Source: Pirellulaceae bacterium
Lineage (GTDB): Bacteria > Planctomycetota > Planctomycetia > Pirellulales > Pirellulaceae
Assembly (NCBI GenBank): GCA_019636375.1
Contig: JAHBXS010000004.1
Location: 496,001 to 560,000, forward strand
Length of the DNA stretch: 64,000 nucleotides
Reading direction: 5' to 3'
This document shows positions 1 to 9,307 of the stretch, piece by piece; the first letter of the stretch is position 1; each line of letters opens with the position of its first letter. A program made the translations under genes and the position numbers. Under the pieces are notes generated by a model. It made no database searches. It was given only the letters and a program-made list of their open reading frames with translations, and had not been told where the DNA came from.

Positions 1-135
1 AATAAAGTTTTTGCGCATTTTTCCTGCCACATGGGCCATCACTTCACCGCCGGTGTCCAACTCGACACGAAATCGTGTGTTGGCAAGGGCTTGGGTCACG
101 GTTCCACTGACCTCATAGGACTCGTCTTTTGGCAT
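1..135 (-). CDS. infA: Translation initiation factor IF-1, N-terminal part (cut by window edge)
   Basis: The minus strand from the ATG at 135 reads through the window start and gives 45 residues of the S1-like OB fold of IF-1, including the family stretches GTVTQALANTRFRVEL and AHVAGKMRKNFI. IF-1 binds the A site of the 30S subunit with IF-2 and IF-3 during initiation. Family proteins are about 72 residues, so roughly the last third lies outside the window. It lies 77 bases downstream of the exported hypothetical on the same strand, so co-transcription is possible. Identity is from direct motif recognition. Confidence 0.93.
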   Translation of the reverse strand, partial: MPKDESYEVSGTVTQALANTRFRVELDTGGEVMAHVAGKMRKNFI

Positions 136-212
136 GAATTCTCCAGAACTAACTAACGGAAGGCTAACAACCGTAGTTATCATAACGCGAGAAGCGCCGG
201 GAAGTCCAGAGT

Positions 213-1154
213 CTAGCGGCCTGGAGGCGTCGTTGTGTAGCGAATCGGCGTGCCAGAGGGTTCGGACGGAAGGCCGCTTGGGGCAGCCGTCGCGGGAACG
301 ACGAATCTGGCTTCGGGCTGCGATCTCTCGAAAACCCGCCCGGCGACATCGATAAAGGACTGACGCACTTCGGGAGTCAAACCATCTAAGCGATAGGCCA
401 TCCCTTGGACCCCAGGCCCATTGCGGGAAGTTGTCTCGTTCAGACGCTGGACGAACTTCATGGTCTCAACGAAGTTTTGATCAGCGGTCTTGCCCACCAG
501 CGGATTGAGTGTTTTCGCAATGATCCCAGCGGCTGCATTTTCGATTTTCAGAAAGATATCCAACTTACTCGTTTGAGTTGATTTTCCTGTCGGATCATCA
601 GCCGAAGACGTTCGCAACACGAGAACGCATTGACCATTTACAGGTTTTCGCAATACTGGGCCTTCATATTTTCCCGTGCCGTAAAACACGTGAATTTGAT
701 CGTTTCCATAAATCAGTTCGACGTCGTTCGTGCCCCCTGCCCCGTCTTCGGTGTGAAGCTCAAACGGTCCGGTCCGTTGGGAGTCCATTTCCGTAACCCC
801 CATTAACCGCCAAATAGAAACAATGACTTCCGGGTAACGACACAGGAAGGTGTAGTATTCTGAATCGCACTCGATTTGAGTCATCGGCAGTCGGCGATAA
901 AGACTATGGTCCTGCAAAACGGCTGAAATCTTAGCCTGGGCATCGGGAGTCATGTCGTGCAGCGGAATGCATTTGATCGCTTCGTCTTTAGCATTTCGCG
1001 AGCTCGTGCCCGTCGTTAGTTGCTGTGAAAACCCAGCGCCCGAAGTCGACAATGCGACCCCAAAACACCAAATCGCGATGAATCTACAGAGAAACAAACG
1101 CCAATTTTTGCGGTGTTCCCTATTTTCGCGGTGTGACTGTTTCCAGCTCGACAT
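213..1154 (-). CDS. Exported hypothetical protein, lineage-restricted
   Basis: A 313-residue protein that I do not recognise. A basic N-terminus is followed by a hydrophobic run (residues about 20-43, ending near SGAGFSQQ) that looks like a signal peptide with a long n-region. The mature part has an even composition, two or three Cys and no repeats. It ends in a Pro/Thr-rich tail. Codon use and length support a real gene. It is upstream of infA on the same strand. Many planctomycete genomes carry exported proteins of this size without known function; no activity can be proposed from the sequence. Confidence 0.75.
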   Translation of the reverse strand: MSSWKQSHRENREHRKNWRLFLCRFIAIWCFGVALSTSGAGFSQQLTTGTSSRNAKDEAIKCIPLHDMTPDAQAKISAVLQDHSLYRRLPMTQIECDSEYYTFLCRYPEVIVSIWRLMGVTEMDSQRTGPFELHTEDGAGGTNDVELIYGNDQIHVFYGTGKYEGPVLRKPVNGQCVLVLRTSSADDPTGKSTQTSKLDIFLKIENAAAGIIAKTLNPLVGKTADQNFVETMKFVQRLNETTSRNGPGVQGMAYRLDGLTPEVRQSFIDVAGRVFERSQPEARFVVPATAAPSGLPSEPSGTPIRYTTTPPGR

Positions 1155-1838
1155 TCACTAGTACCTTGCAGCAAATCGCGTTTAAATGGCCCGCTAATCA
1201 CGCCGCAGCGCGCGGGATAGGCCTGGGTTTGTGAGAGATTTCGCTATCGCATAATTTCGGATTCCGTTAGGGAGTAGGTGAGCCAATTCGCGCGGCCATC
1301 AAAAGAAACATCGCAATGACCAGAATCGAGGGTTCTTGGTGCTTGCACATCTCTAAATTGGGTAAACCGAGAAAAATGGAAGCCGGATTGGCTCAGATGA
1401 ATCGCAGGGCAAGGTCTGGAGTAGGAATAACCATTCTCTTGTCAACCCACGCGGCTAAAATTTGTCGCATTGCCGGTTGCGGGATTGGAAAATTTGAGCT
1501 TTTGTGTAACAATATCGCACACTCGGAAGAATTCCGACTGAGTTTCGAGTCGGAATCTATGCGATGCCTTGATCGACGATCACCCGTCATCGAGGCTTGA
1601 CCGATAAAAAGTTCGCGATTTCTGTGGTTTTTTAGGTTTTTTGAGAACTTACCTGTCGGTTTTGTTGAACGAGCGGTGGGTGTGAAGGCAAAATCTCTAG
1701 CTTCAAAAACGAGCTAGCGAAGGCAAAATAAGACGACTCAAAATTTTTTAAGCTGACATCGTGAATTTTTTCACGATGTTTGCTGGCACAAGTGGACGGA
1801 TCGATACGGTTATTTTTCATCGAGGTCTGGAATTCAAG
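1155..1838. other. Intergenic region upstream of the nqr operon
   Basis: About 680 bases between the divergent hypothetical gene and nqrA. Short open frames at 1316-1600 on both strands have no family features and are taken as chance. The downstream third is AT-rich and contains a repeated 11-mer, gaaggcaaaat, at about 1683 and 1718, flanking the imperfect dyad ctagct/agctag, and then the perfect hairpin at 1756-1779. These are the likely control elements of the nqr operon. Confidence 0.5.
1756..1779 (+). promoter_or_regulatory. Perfect hairpin in the nqrA leader
   Basis: A 10-bp perfect inverted repeat (acatcgtgaa / ttcacgatgt) around a TTTT loop, ending 59 bases before the nqrA ATG. It could be a dyad operator or a leader hairpin. 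A terminator role is less likely because no T-run follows the right arm. Seen directly; function inferred. Confidence 0.5.
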
Positions 1839-3173
1839 ATGAATCAAATTCAACGTGGACTGAAGATTCCCATCGCCGGCGGCCCGGCTCAAGACATTGA
1901 AAATGGTCCACCAATCACCAAAGTAGGTTTGGTCGGCGATGACTACGTGGGGCTTGTTCCCAAGATGCTGGTCCAAGTTGGTGACCAGGTAAAATTGGGG
2001 CAGCCAGTTTTTGAAGACAAGAAAAACGCGGGAGTTTTCTACGTTGCTCCGGCAAGTGGTCGCGTTGTGGAAATCAATCGCGGAGCGAAGCGTAAATTCG
2101 AAGCATTGGGCATCGAAATCGACGGAGACGCCGAAGTCGAATTCACAGCCCACAGGGACTTGCAAGCCCTTAGCCGCGATCAAGTCGCTGCTCAATTACA
2201 ACAGTCAGGACTCTGGACGGCTTTGCGAACTCGCCCTTTCAATAAAGTTCCGAGTGTTACGGGCGAGCCGCACAGTATTTTCGTGACGGCAATCGACACC
2301 AATCCACTGGCTAGTGATCCAGAACTCATCATCGAGCAGCACAAGGACGATTTTGTTAGCGGCCTTGCGGTCATCAGTAAATTAACTCGCGGCAAGACCT
2401 TCGTTTGCACCCGTGACCATTCTCGAATTCCTGGAAAAGATGTTCCGGGCGTGTTCTTCGAAGTTTTCGCCGGGCCGCATCCAGCAGGATTGCCGGGGAC
2501 TCACATTCATTTTCTCGACCCGGTCGGACCTGCGAAAACCGTTTGGTTTATCAATTACCAAGACGTCATCGCTGTCGGAAGGCTCTTCACGACGGGCCGC
2601 TTAATGGTCGAACGAACTATCGCCGTCGCCGGTCCGCGAGTAAGAAATCCGATTCTTTTACGCACGAGACTGGGAGCTCATGTCGGAGAGTTGGTTGCCG
2701 GGCGGGTTCAAGGAACCAACAACCGGATTGTGTCGGGCTCCGTTCTTAGCGGTCGCAAATTTTCAGCACCGCACGATTACTTGGGGCGTTACCACCTGCA
2801 AGTCTCTGTACTTGAGGAGGGAAACCACCGCGAGTTCCTGGGCTGGCAAAAGCCCGGGGCCGACAAATTCTCCGTCACCAAGGCCTATCTTGGTTCATGG
2901 TTGTCACGACAATTTAATCTGACGACCAGCACTGGCGGGAGTCATCGTGCGATGGTGCCCATCGGAGTCTACGAGCGGGTAATGCCCTTAGATATTTTGC
3001 CGACGCAATTATTGCGAGCGTTGCTGACTAAAGATACGGATTCAGCTCAAGCTCTCGGATGCTTGGAGCTGGACGAAGACGATGTCGCTCTATGTACATT
3101 TGTCTGTCCCGGCAAATACGATTACGGCTCGGCTCTCCGAGAAAATTTGTCCATTATCGAAAAAGACGGTTAA
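1839..3173 (+). CDS. nqrA: Na+-translocating NADH:quinone reductase subunit A
   Basis: 444 residues from the ATG at 1839, close to the usual length of about 446. I chose this start over an upstream ATG at 1761 because the protein then opens with [16 protein letters not shown], the conserved NqrA N-terminus, and because the upstream ATG lies inside the leader hairpin. NqrA is the peripheral cytoplasmic subunit associated with quinone binding; the complex oxidises NADH, reduces ubiquinone or menaquinone, and exports Na+. It is first in the order A-B-C-D-E-F and is followed 39 bases later by nqrB. Confidence 0.95.
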   Translation: MNQIQRGLKIPIAGGPAQDIENGPPITKVGLVGDDYVGLVPKMLVQVGDQVKLGQPVFEDKKNAGVFYVAPASGRVVEINRGAKRKFEALGIEIDGDAEVEFTAHRDLQALSRDQVAAQLQQSGLWTALRTRPFNKVPSVTGEPHSIFVTAIDTNPLASDPELIIEQHKDDFVSGLAVISKLTRGKTFVCTRDHSRIPGKDVPGVFFEVFAGPHPAGLPGTHIHFLDPVGPAKTVWFINYQDVIAVGRLFTTGRLMVERTIAVAGPRVRNPILLRTRLGAHVGELVAGRVQGTNNRIVSGSVLSGRKFSAPHDYLGRYHLQVSVLEEGNHREFLGWQKPGADKFSVTKAYLGSWLSRQFNLTTSTGGSHRAMVPIGVYERVMPLDILPTQLLRALLTKDTDSAQALGCLELDEDDVALCTFVCPGKYDYGSALRENLSIIEKDG

Positions 3174-3212
3174 CCAGATCGAAAAAGGCGAAGACGAACA
3201 GGTTTCAAAAAT

Positions 3213-4523
3213 ATGATTCGCAAATTGCTCGACAAGATCGAACCTCTGTTCAAACCAGGGGGAAAATACGAAAAACTTTATCCGCTGTACGAGGCGCAAG
3301 ATACGTTCCTCTACACGCCGGGCGAGGTGACTCATGGGGGGACCCATGTCCGCGATGCACTGGACCTCAAACGGATGATGAGCATGGTGATCGTCGCTCT
3401 GATCCCTTGCATCTTTATGGCCTGTTACAACACCGGCTACCAAGCTCAGAAGATCATGTACGCTGCGAGTGCGGTGAAAATCCCCGAGTCAGGTTTACTT
3501 GAGTCGTTATGGGATGGATCTTGGCGGTACTCGGTGATGAGCTTTTTAGGGGTTGACTTCAAGGCGAACCGCGGCGAATTTTTGAGCTTCGGAAGCCTGC
3601 TCCCTTGTACGATTCATGGGGCGTTGTTTTTCCTACCAATTTACGTCGTAACGATGGCAGTTGGTGGTACCTGCGAGTTGATTTTTTCGCTCGTACGCAA
3701 GCATGAAATCAACGAAGGTTTTTTGGTTACCGGAATGTTGTTCCCATTGACGTTGCCACCGAACATCCCATTGTGGCAAGTTGGAGTGGGGATCGCATTC
3801 GGTGTGGTTATTGGCAAAGAAATTTTTGGCGGTACCGGTCGAAACTTTTTAAACCCTGCTTTGACGGCCCGAGCATTTTTGTATTTTGCTTATGCCAAAG
3901 AAATCTCAGGCGACAAAGTATGGACTGCTGTTGATGGTTTTAGCGGAGCCACTGGCCTTGGCCAAATCAATGCTGTCGAACCGGGAACGGCGACGGCCCC
4001 GATGATGGCCAGCCTGAGTGGAACCTACAACGGCGAAACCATCGCGGCCGGTGCGGCCAGTTGGTGGGATTGCTTTATCGGAAACATGCACGGCTCGATG
4101 GGCGAAACCAGTGCTCTGGCATGTCTCATCGGGGCTGCGATTTTAATTGCGACTCGAATTGGTTCTTGGCAGATCATGGCCGGAACTCTCGTTGGTTTGC
4201 TTGGACTGTCCACGGCATTTTGGCTTCTTCCCTTCCAAGCGGCTGCCTACAACATTCCGCCTTGGTGGCATTTGGTTATCGGCAGCTACGCTTTTGGTGC
4301 GGTGTTCATGGCGACCGACCCAGTGTCAGCGGCGATGACGCCGAAAGGCAAATGGATTTACGGGATTTTGATCGGCGTGGTTACAGTGATCGTTCGCTGT
4401 ATGAACATTGGATTTGCGGAAGGAGTCATGCTGGCGATCCTGTTTGCCAACTGCTCTGCTCCGCTGATTGATTACTTTGTCGTTCAACAAAACATCAAAC
4501 GTCGTTTGCTTCGTACAGCATAA
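3213..4523 (+). CDS. nqrB: Na+-translocating NADH:quinone reductase subunit B
   Basis: 436 residues with about ten hydrophobic segments, as expected for this integral membrane subunit of the RnfD/NqrB family. The motif DGFSGATG near residue 247 contains the SGAT signature in which the Thr carries a covalently bound FMN, attached by ApbE. NqrB also holds the sodium channel and a riboflavin site in characterised complexes. It sits between nqrA (39 bases) and nqrC (14 bases). The N-terminal cytoplasmic region ([20 protein letters not shown]) is typical. Confidence 0.96.
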   Translation: MIRKLLDKIEPLFKPGGKYEKLYPLYEAQDTFLYTPGEVTHGGTHVRDALDLKRMMSMVIVALIPCIFMACYNTGYQAQKIMYAASAVKIPESGLLESLWDGSWRYSVMSFLGVDFKANRGEFLSFGSLLPCTIHGALFFLPIYVVTMAVGGTCELIFSLVRKHEINEGFLVTGMLFPLTLPPNIPLWQVGVGIAFGVVIGKEIFGGTGRNFLNPALTARAFLYFAYAKEISGDKVWTAVDGFSGATGLGQINAVEPGTATAPMMASLSGTYNGETIAAGAASWWDCFIGNMHGSMGETSALACLIGAAILIATRIGSWQIMAGTLVGLLGLSTAFWLLPFQAAAYNIPPWWHLVIGSYAFGAVFMATDPVSAAMTPKGKWIYGILIGVVTVIVRCMNIGFAEGVMLAILFANCSAPLIDYFVVQQNIKRRLLRTA

Positions 4524-4537
4524 GAAGGTGGTTTGCG

Positions 4538-5320
4538 ATGTCAAATAAAGATGGCCTGGTCAACACGATTATCACGGCAGTGGTTTTATGCCTCGTCTGT
4601 TCGACGATCGTTTCGATAACTTCGATTGGTCTGCGTGAGCGCCAAGCTCAAAACAAGGCGCTCGACAAAAAGAAAAATGTCTTGATGGCTGCCGGCTTGC
4701 TCGATGCAGCCGGTGCTCAGAAGATCAGCGAAATTTTTTCTGAACGAATTGAGACTCGGATCATCGACTTGGCTACCGGCGAGGACGTCACATCCGAATA
4801 CGAAAATCCGGACGAGTTCGACCCCGAGCCACTCATGATGGAGCGGGAGCATCGAATCGACCTTTCAAATGATCGAGACTTGGCCCAAATTCGGCAACGC
4901 GAGGTTCGGGCTCCGATGTATGTGATCAAGACTTCAGAGAGTGATCGCACTCCTGCGGGCTACGTTTTTCCGGTTCGCGGCAAGGGTTTGTGGTCAACGT
5001 TGAGAGGATTTTTGGCAATTGACGCCGAGTTGAAGAACTCGATTGGGATCACGTTTTACCAACATGCAGAAACTCCTGGTCTCGGTGGTGAAATTGAAGC
5101 GGACTATTTCCGCGATGCCTGGAAGGGTGCCAAAATTTTTGATGACAAGGGGAGCGTGGTTTTGAAAATCACCAAGGCCCGTGTTGAAGAAAACAAAAAC
5201 GAAATCGACTCCCTATCGGGAGCGACAATTACTTCGGTCGGCGTCGAAAGATTAGTTCGATTTTGGATGGGAGCAGATGGTTTCGGCCCCAAACTTCAAA
5301 ACTTGCGTGATTCGAAGTAG
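4538..5320 (+). CDS. nqrC: Na+-translocating NADH:quinone reductase subunit C
   Basis: 260 residues: one N-terminal membrane anchor (about 8-30) and an extracytoplasmic FMN-binding domain. The motif SLSGATITS, with Thr about 230, is the second covalent FMN attachment site, and the stretch AETPGLGGEI is typical of the NqrC/RnfG domain. The segment EDVTSEYENPDEFDPEP near 85-100 is acidic and variable in the family. The Shine-Dalgarno-like aagaaggtgg lies just before the ATG. It is co-transcribed with nqrB and nqrD. Confidence 0.95.
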   Translation: MSNKDGLVNTIITAVVLCLVCSTIVSITSIGLRERQAQNKALDKKKNVLMAAGLLDAAGAQKISEIFSERIETRIIDLATGEDVTSEYENPDEFDPEPLMMEREHRIDLSNDRDLAQIRQREVRAPMYVIKTSESDRTPAGYVFPVRGKGLWSTLRGFLAIDAELKNSIGITFYQHAETPGLGGEIEADYFRDAWKGAKIFDDKGSVVLKITKARVEENKNEIDSLSGATITSVGVERLVRFWMGADGFGPKLQNLRDSK

Positions 5321-5369
5321 TTTACCAGTTTTACGAAATTAATAATTGACACCCAATTTGAGGTGAAGC

Positions 5370-5993
5370 ATGGCAGATTCAAACGTAAAATCGATATTAT
5401 GGGGTCCGATCTTTCGGCGGAACCCCATCGCCTTGTTGGTGCTGGGGATTTGCTCGGCCTTGGCGGTCACAACGAAACTTGACAAAACCCTCATCATGTG
5501 CGGAGCGGTGATCTTCACGGTCTGCATTTCGAATGTGGCGGTTTCATTGATTCGGAATCGAATCCCCAGCAGTATTCGCATTATCGTTCAAATGACGATC
5601 ATTGCGTCGATTGTGATTCTGGTGGACCAGTTTTTGAAAGCTTACTTTTACGCTCTTTCGAAAGAGCTTTCGGTTTTTGTCGGTTTGATCATCACCAACT
5701 GTATCGTCATGGGCCGAGCCGAAGGGTTTGCGATGAGCAACAACCCTCGCGACAGCTTCTTTGATGGCCTTGGTAACGGCTTAGGGTACAGCGTGGTATT
5801 GATTTTTGTTGCTGTTTTCAGAGAAGCGTTCGGTGCGGGAACACTACTGGGATACAAACTGCCCGTGTTGAGTAACCCTGAGATGTACACCCCCAACGGC
5901 CTGATGTTCACTCCGCCAAGCGCGTTCTTTTTGATCGCTCTCTTTATTTGGGTGGTCCGTACTGTTTACACCGATCAACAAGAGAAGGAATAG
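5370..5993 (+). CDS. nqrD: Na+-translocating NADH:quinone reductase subunit D
   Basis: 207 residues, about six membrane helices, matching the NqrD/RnfE family (usual length about 210). The paired motif [13 protein letters not shown] contains the conserved Cys that, with the equivalent Cys of NqrE, holds the intramembrane iron centre of the complex. It is separated by three bases from nqrE, so the two are probably translationally coupled. An aggtgaagc ribosome site precedes the ATG at 5370. Confidence 0.95.
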   Translation: MADSNVKSILWGPIFRRNPIALLVLGICSALAVTTKLDKTLIMCGAVIFTVCISNVAVSLIRNRIPSSIRIIVQMTIIASIVILVDQFLKAYFYALSKELSVFVGLIITNCIVMGRAEGFAMSNNPRDSFFDGLGNGLGYSVVLIFVAVFREAFGAGTLLGYKLPVLSNPEMYTPNGLMFTPPSAFFLIALFIWVVRTVYTDQQEKE

Positions 5994-5996
5994 GCC

Positions 5997-6617
5997 ATGT
6001 GGAATTATTCATACGATTTGTTTAGCCTGTTTATGAAGGCCGCGTTTGTCGAAAATCTTGCGCTGGCGTTCTTCTTGGGTATGTGTACTTTCCTAGCGGT
6101 TTCGAAAAACGTCAAAACGGCTATAGGCCTCGCAATTGCGGTTGTGCTGGTGCAGACCATTACGGTCCCCGTCAATAACCTGTTGTACAATTACATGCTT
6201 AAGCCTGGGGCTTTGGCGTGGCTCGGGTCGGATATGAAGGGCCTCGATTTATCATTCTTGGGCTTGATCGTGTACATCGGGGTGGTCGCTGCCATGGTTC
6301 AGATCATGGAGTTAATTTTGGACAAATATTTCCCGGCCCTTTATAACACACTCGGTATTTTCCTACCCCTGATCACGGTGAATTGCGCGATCCTCGGCGG
6401 TTCATTGTTCATGGTCGAACGCTCTTACGATTTTCCGCAAAGCGTCGTTTACGGCATCGGCTCTGGTTTTGGATGGGGGTTGGCTATCATGATGCTCGCC
6501 GCGATCCGCGAGAAGTTGCGATATTCAGACATCCCTGCTGGCCTTCGAGGATTGGGAATCACCTTTGTGATCTGCGGCCTGATGGCTTTGGGATTCATGT
6601 CGTTTCAAGGCATCTAG
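5997..6617 (+). CDS. nqrE: Na+-translocating NADH:quinone reductase subunit E
   Basis: 206 residues and about six membrane helices, homologous to NqrD in inverted topology. [15 protein letters not shown] carries the Cys that pairs with the one in NqrD to bind the iron centre inside the membrane. The N-terminus [20 protein letters not shown] matches the family. It starts three bases after nqrD and is 57 bases before nqrF. Confidence 0.96.
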   Translation: MWNYSYDLFSLFMKAAFVENLALAFFLGMCTFLAVSKNVKTAIGLAIAVVLVQTITVPVNNLLYNYMLKPGALAWLGSDMKGLDLSFLGLIVYIGVVAAMVQIMELILDKYFPALYNTLGIFLPLITVNCAILGGSLFMVERSYDFPQSVVYGIGSGFGWGLAIMMLAAIREKLRYSDIPAGLRGLGITFVICGLMALGFMSFQGI

Positions 6618-6674
6618 TTCGGTATTGTTGTTTTAATTACGTCTGTCAAAAACGGGCTCCGAAATTTCGAGAAA

Positions 6675-7967
6675 ATGAATATGCATACCATTGCCGAAAT
6701 TATTGAAATCTTTACCCCTGCGACGAACCTCTTGGCATCGACGACAACGCAAGCGTTGACCTCCAGCGTCGTTATGTTTACGGGAGTCGTCATGGCGTTG
6801 GTTGCCTTGATTTTGGTTGCCAAGAATTTTTTGGTGCCCAAGGGTAAGGTCAAGATTTTGGTCAATGGCCAAAAGGAATATGAGGTTCCGTTGGGTGGAA
6901 AGCTGATGGGCGCATTGGCCGATCAAGGAATTTTTGTCTCCTCGGCATGTGGCGGCGGTGGAACTTGTGCTCAATGCAAAGTCAAAGTCCTCGAAGGGGG
7001 CGGCGACATCTTGCCGACGGAAAAGTCCCACATCAATAAACGTGACGAGCGTGAGGGTTGCCGCTTAAGTTGCCAAGTCGCTGTAAAACAAAACATGGTG
7101 GTCGAGGTCCCCCACGAAGCCTTCGAGACCAAGAAATGGCTTTGCACCGTTCGTTCAAATCACAATGTGGCAACGTTCATCAAAGAACTCGTGCTTGAGT
7201 TACCCGAAGGCGAAGCGGTCGATTTCAAAGCCGGAGGTTACATCCAAATTGAATGCCCACCCCACGAAGTGAATTACAAAGACTTTGACATCGAAGAACG
7301 ATTTCATCCCGATTGGGATAAGTACAACGTCTGGCAGTACGTGTCAAAGGTCAACGAACACGTCACCCGCGCCTACTCCATGGCGAATTACCCTGGAGAA
7401 AAAGGGATCATCATGCTGAACGTGCGGGTCGCGACTCCTCCACCGCGTATCGCCAATGCACCGCCAGGGAAAATGTCCTCTTACATTTTTAACCTTAAAC
7501 CCGGTGACAAAGTGACGATTGCTGGGCCGTTTGGTGAGTTCTTCATTAAGGATACAAAATCCGAAATGGTCTACATCGGCGGTGGGGCTGGCATGGCACC
7601 GCTTCGCAGCCACATTTTTGAACTGTTCAAGCGAAAGCTAACTGACCGGAAAGTTACTTACTGGTATGGTGGCCGAAGCATGCGGGAGTTGTTTTACGTC
7701 GATCAATTCCGTGAGATTGAAAAACAGTTTCCCAATTTCAAGTTCAATATCGCCTTGTCTGAGCCTCTTCCAGAAGACAATTGGACCGGCTACAAGGGCT
7801 TTATCCATCAAGTCTTGCTAGAAGAATACTTGAGCAAACATCCAGCACCTGAAGACATCGAGTTTTATTTGTGCGGCCCCCCCATGATGAATCAAGCGGT
7901 CTTCAAAATGCTTGATGAGTTGGGGGTCCCTCCAGAGAACATCGCTTTTGACGACTTCGGCGGATAG
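6675..7967 (+). CDS. nqrF: Na+-translocating NADH:quinone reductase subunit F
   Basis: 430 residues in three parts: an N-terminal membrane helix (about 28-52), a ferredoxin-like 2Fe-2S domain with [13 protein letters not shown] and a later RLSCQV, and a ferredoxin reductase-type FAD/NAD(H) module with RAYSMANYP for FAD and [10 protein letters not shown] for the nucleotide end. This is the NADH entry site of the complex. The length is slightly above the usual 408 because of the N-terminal stretch. It ends ten bases before the apbE-nqrM gene, which makes one maturation and structural operon. Confidence 0.97.
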   Translation: MNMHTIAEIIEIFTPATNLLASTTTQALTSSVVMFTGVVMALVALILVAKNFLVPKGKVKILVNGQKEYEVPLGGKLMGALADQGIFVSSACGGGGTCAQCKVKVLEGGGDILPTEKSHINKRDEREGCRLSCQVAVKQNMVVEVPHEAFETKKWLCTVRSNHNVATFIKELVLELPEGEAVDFKAGGYIQIECPPHEVNYKDFDIEERFHPDWDKYNVWQYVSKVNEHVTRAYSMANYPGEKGIIMLNVRVATPPPRIANAPPGKMSSYIFNLKPGDKVTIAGPFGEFFIKDTKSEMVYIGGGAGMAPLRSHIFELFKRKLTDRKVTYWYGGRSMRELFYVDQFREIEKQFPNFKFNIALSEPLPEDNWTGYKGFIHQVLLEEYLSKHPAPEDIEFYLCGPPMMNQAVFKMLDELGVPPENIAFDDFGG

Positions 7968-7977
7968 GCAGAGTCAG

Positions 7978-9249
7978 ATGATCAACCGTAGCGACAAGTG
8001 GCGTTACCTCGGCCTAAGTGTGCTGTGGACTTTGTTGGCTACCGGTTTCACTTCTTTGAGCTGTGCGGAAGACGTGGTTCTCAGTTGGTCGGGCTATACG
8101 ATGGGCCCGATCACCTACGTCGTGAAAGTCGTCGCTCCTTCGGAAGTTGACCTCACTGAAGTTCAAAACGAAATTTCCAGCGTTTTGGACTGCGTCAACC
8201 ATCGAATGTCGACCTACCTCCCAGACTCCGAGGTCTCTCGCTTTAACAAAAGTGAATCTCCAGATTGGTTCGAAGTATCACCGCAAACAGCGGTCGTGAT
8301 TTCGCGGGCTCAAGAGATCAGTCGAATTACAAACGGTGCTTTTGACATTACCGTCAAACCGATTGTCGAACGTTGGAATATGGGGGCTGGAAAACAAGAC
8401 ACCTTTACAGTTCCTTCAGCCGAGGAAACAGCACGATTGAAACTTCGAATCGGCTTCGAAAAACTCGACGTCCGAATCGATCCGCCGGCGATTCGTAAAG
8501 TGGCTCCCGATCTTCAGATTGATTTGTCGGCCATCGCCAAGGGTTACGCTGTCGACTCGGTATCGGAAAAATTGCAGGAACTTGGCTTCGTTTCTCATTT
8601 TGTGGAAATCGGTGGCGAGGTTCGCGCCCACGGAATGAAGCCTAACGAGCAACCCTGGATTGTGGGAATCGAGAGACCTATTCCGAATATTCGCGAAACG
8701 GATTGCACGGTCGTCTTAAAAAACCAAGCTCTGGCCACTTCTGGCGACTACCGAAATTTTGTCGAAGTCGGTGGAAAACGACGCTCGCACACGATTGATC
8801 CGCGAACCGGGACACCTGTCGAAAACAGCATGGTCAGCGCGTCGGTTCTAGCGTCAGATTGTATGACGGCCGATGCCTATGCGACGGCATTCATGGTCCT
8901 GGGACCTGAAGAAATTGATCGTGTTTCGATCGCTGAATCGCTGGGGGTTTATCTTATCCAGCAAGAAGGCTCCAAGTTGCAGAGAAGTTTTTCCGGTGAG
9001 ATTCCTTTTCAAGAAGCCCCCCCCTCGGAAGCCTCCGAAGCGGCGTCTACGATTTTCCCTCTATTTTTGGCCGCATTTGTGCTGTTTGGGTTGGCCGTTT
9101 TAGGAATGGCCAGTGGAGTGATCCTTTCGAATCGCACGATCAAAGGGTCGTGTGGAGGTATTTCCGGCACAACCAATCCAGACGGTTCAACCAGTTGTTC
9201 TGTTTGCCAAAACCCTGCCAGCGAATGCCGCGACAAACAAGCGAATTAA
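7978..9249 (+). CDS. apbE: FAD:protein FMN transferase (ApbE) fused to an NqrM-like C-terminal module
   Basis: 423 residues from the ATG at 7978, chosen because it follows the nqrF stop and opens a signal peptide (LGLSVLWTLLATGFTSLSCA). Residues about 40-335 are an ApbE domain (DLSAIAKGYAVD, VEIGGEVRAHG, TIDPRTGTPVENS), the enzyme that attaches FMN to the SGAT Thr of NqrB and NqrC. After a short linker, a membrane helix (about 358-378) leads to RTIKGSCGGISG and a TSCSVCQNP tail with Cys at about 392, 407, 410 and 417. That layout (helix, KGSCGG, CxxC, Cys) is the NqrM/DUF539 protein required for iron delivery to the NqrDE centre. NqrM is normally a separate protein of about 70 residues. The frame is open throughout. 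Confidence 0.9.
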   Translation: MINRSDKWRYLGLSVLWTLLATGFTSLSCAEDVVLSWSGYTMGPITYVVKVVAPSEVDLTEVQNEISSVLDCVNHRMSTYLPDSEVSRFNKSESPDWFEVSPQTAVVISRAQEISRITNGAFDITVKPIVERWNMGAGKQDTFTVPSAEETARLKLRIGFEKLDVRIDPPAIRKVAPDLQIDLSAIAKGYAVDSVSEKLQELGFVSHFVEIGGEVRAHGMKPNEQPWIVGIERPIPNIRETDCTVVLKNQALATSGDYRNFVEVGGKRRSHTIDPRTGTPVENSMVSASVLASDCMTADAYATAFMVLGPEEIDRVSIAESLGVYLIQQEGSKLQRSFSGEIPFQEAPPSEASEAASTIFPLFLAAFVLFGLAVLGMASGVILSNRTIKGSCGGISGTTNPDGSTSCSVCQNPASECRDKQAN

Positions 9250-9307
9250 TCATCAAGTCGATAACAAATTCATTGTTCGGCCACCTCGACTTCCTTAACG
9301 CCCCAAG

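Noticed and set aside
134-355. Open frames over the infA/hypothetical border
   Set aside because: They are antisense or frame shadows of better supported genes and have no family features or ribosome site.
1316-1600. 94-codon frame upstream of nqr
   Set aside because: No recognisable motif, overlapped by an equally long antisense frame, and no ribosome site; taken as chance.
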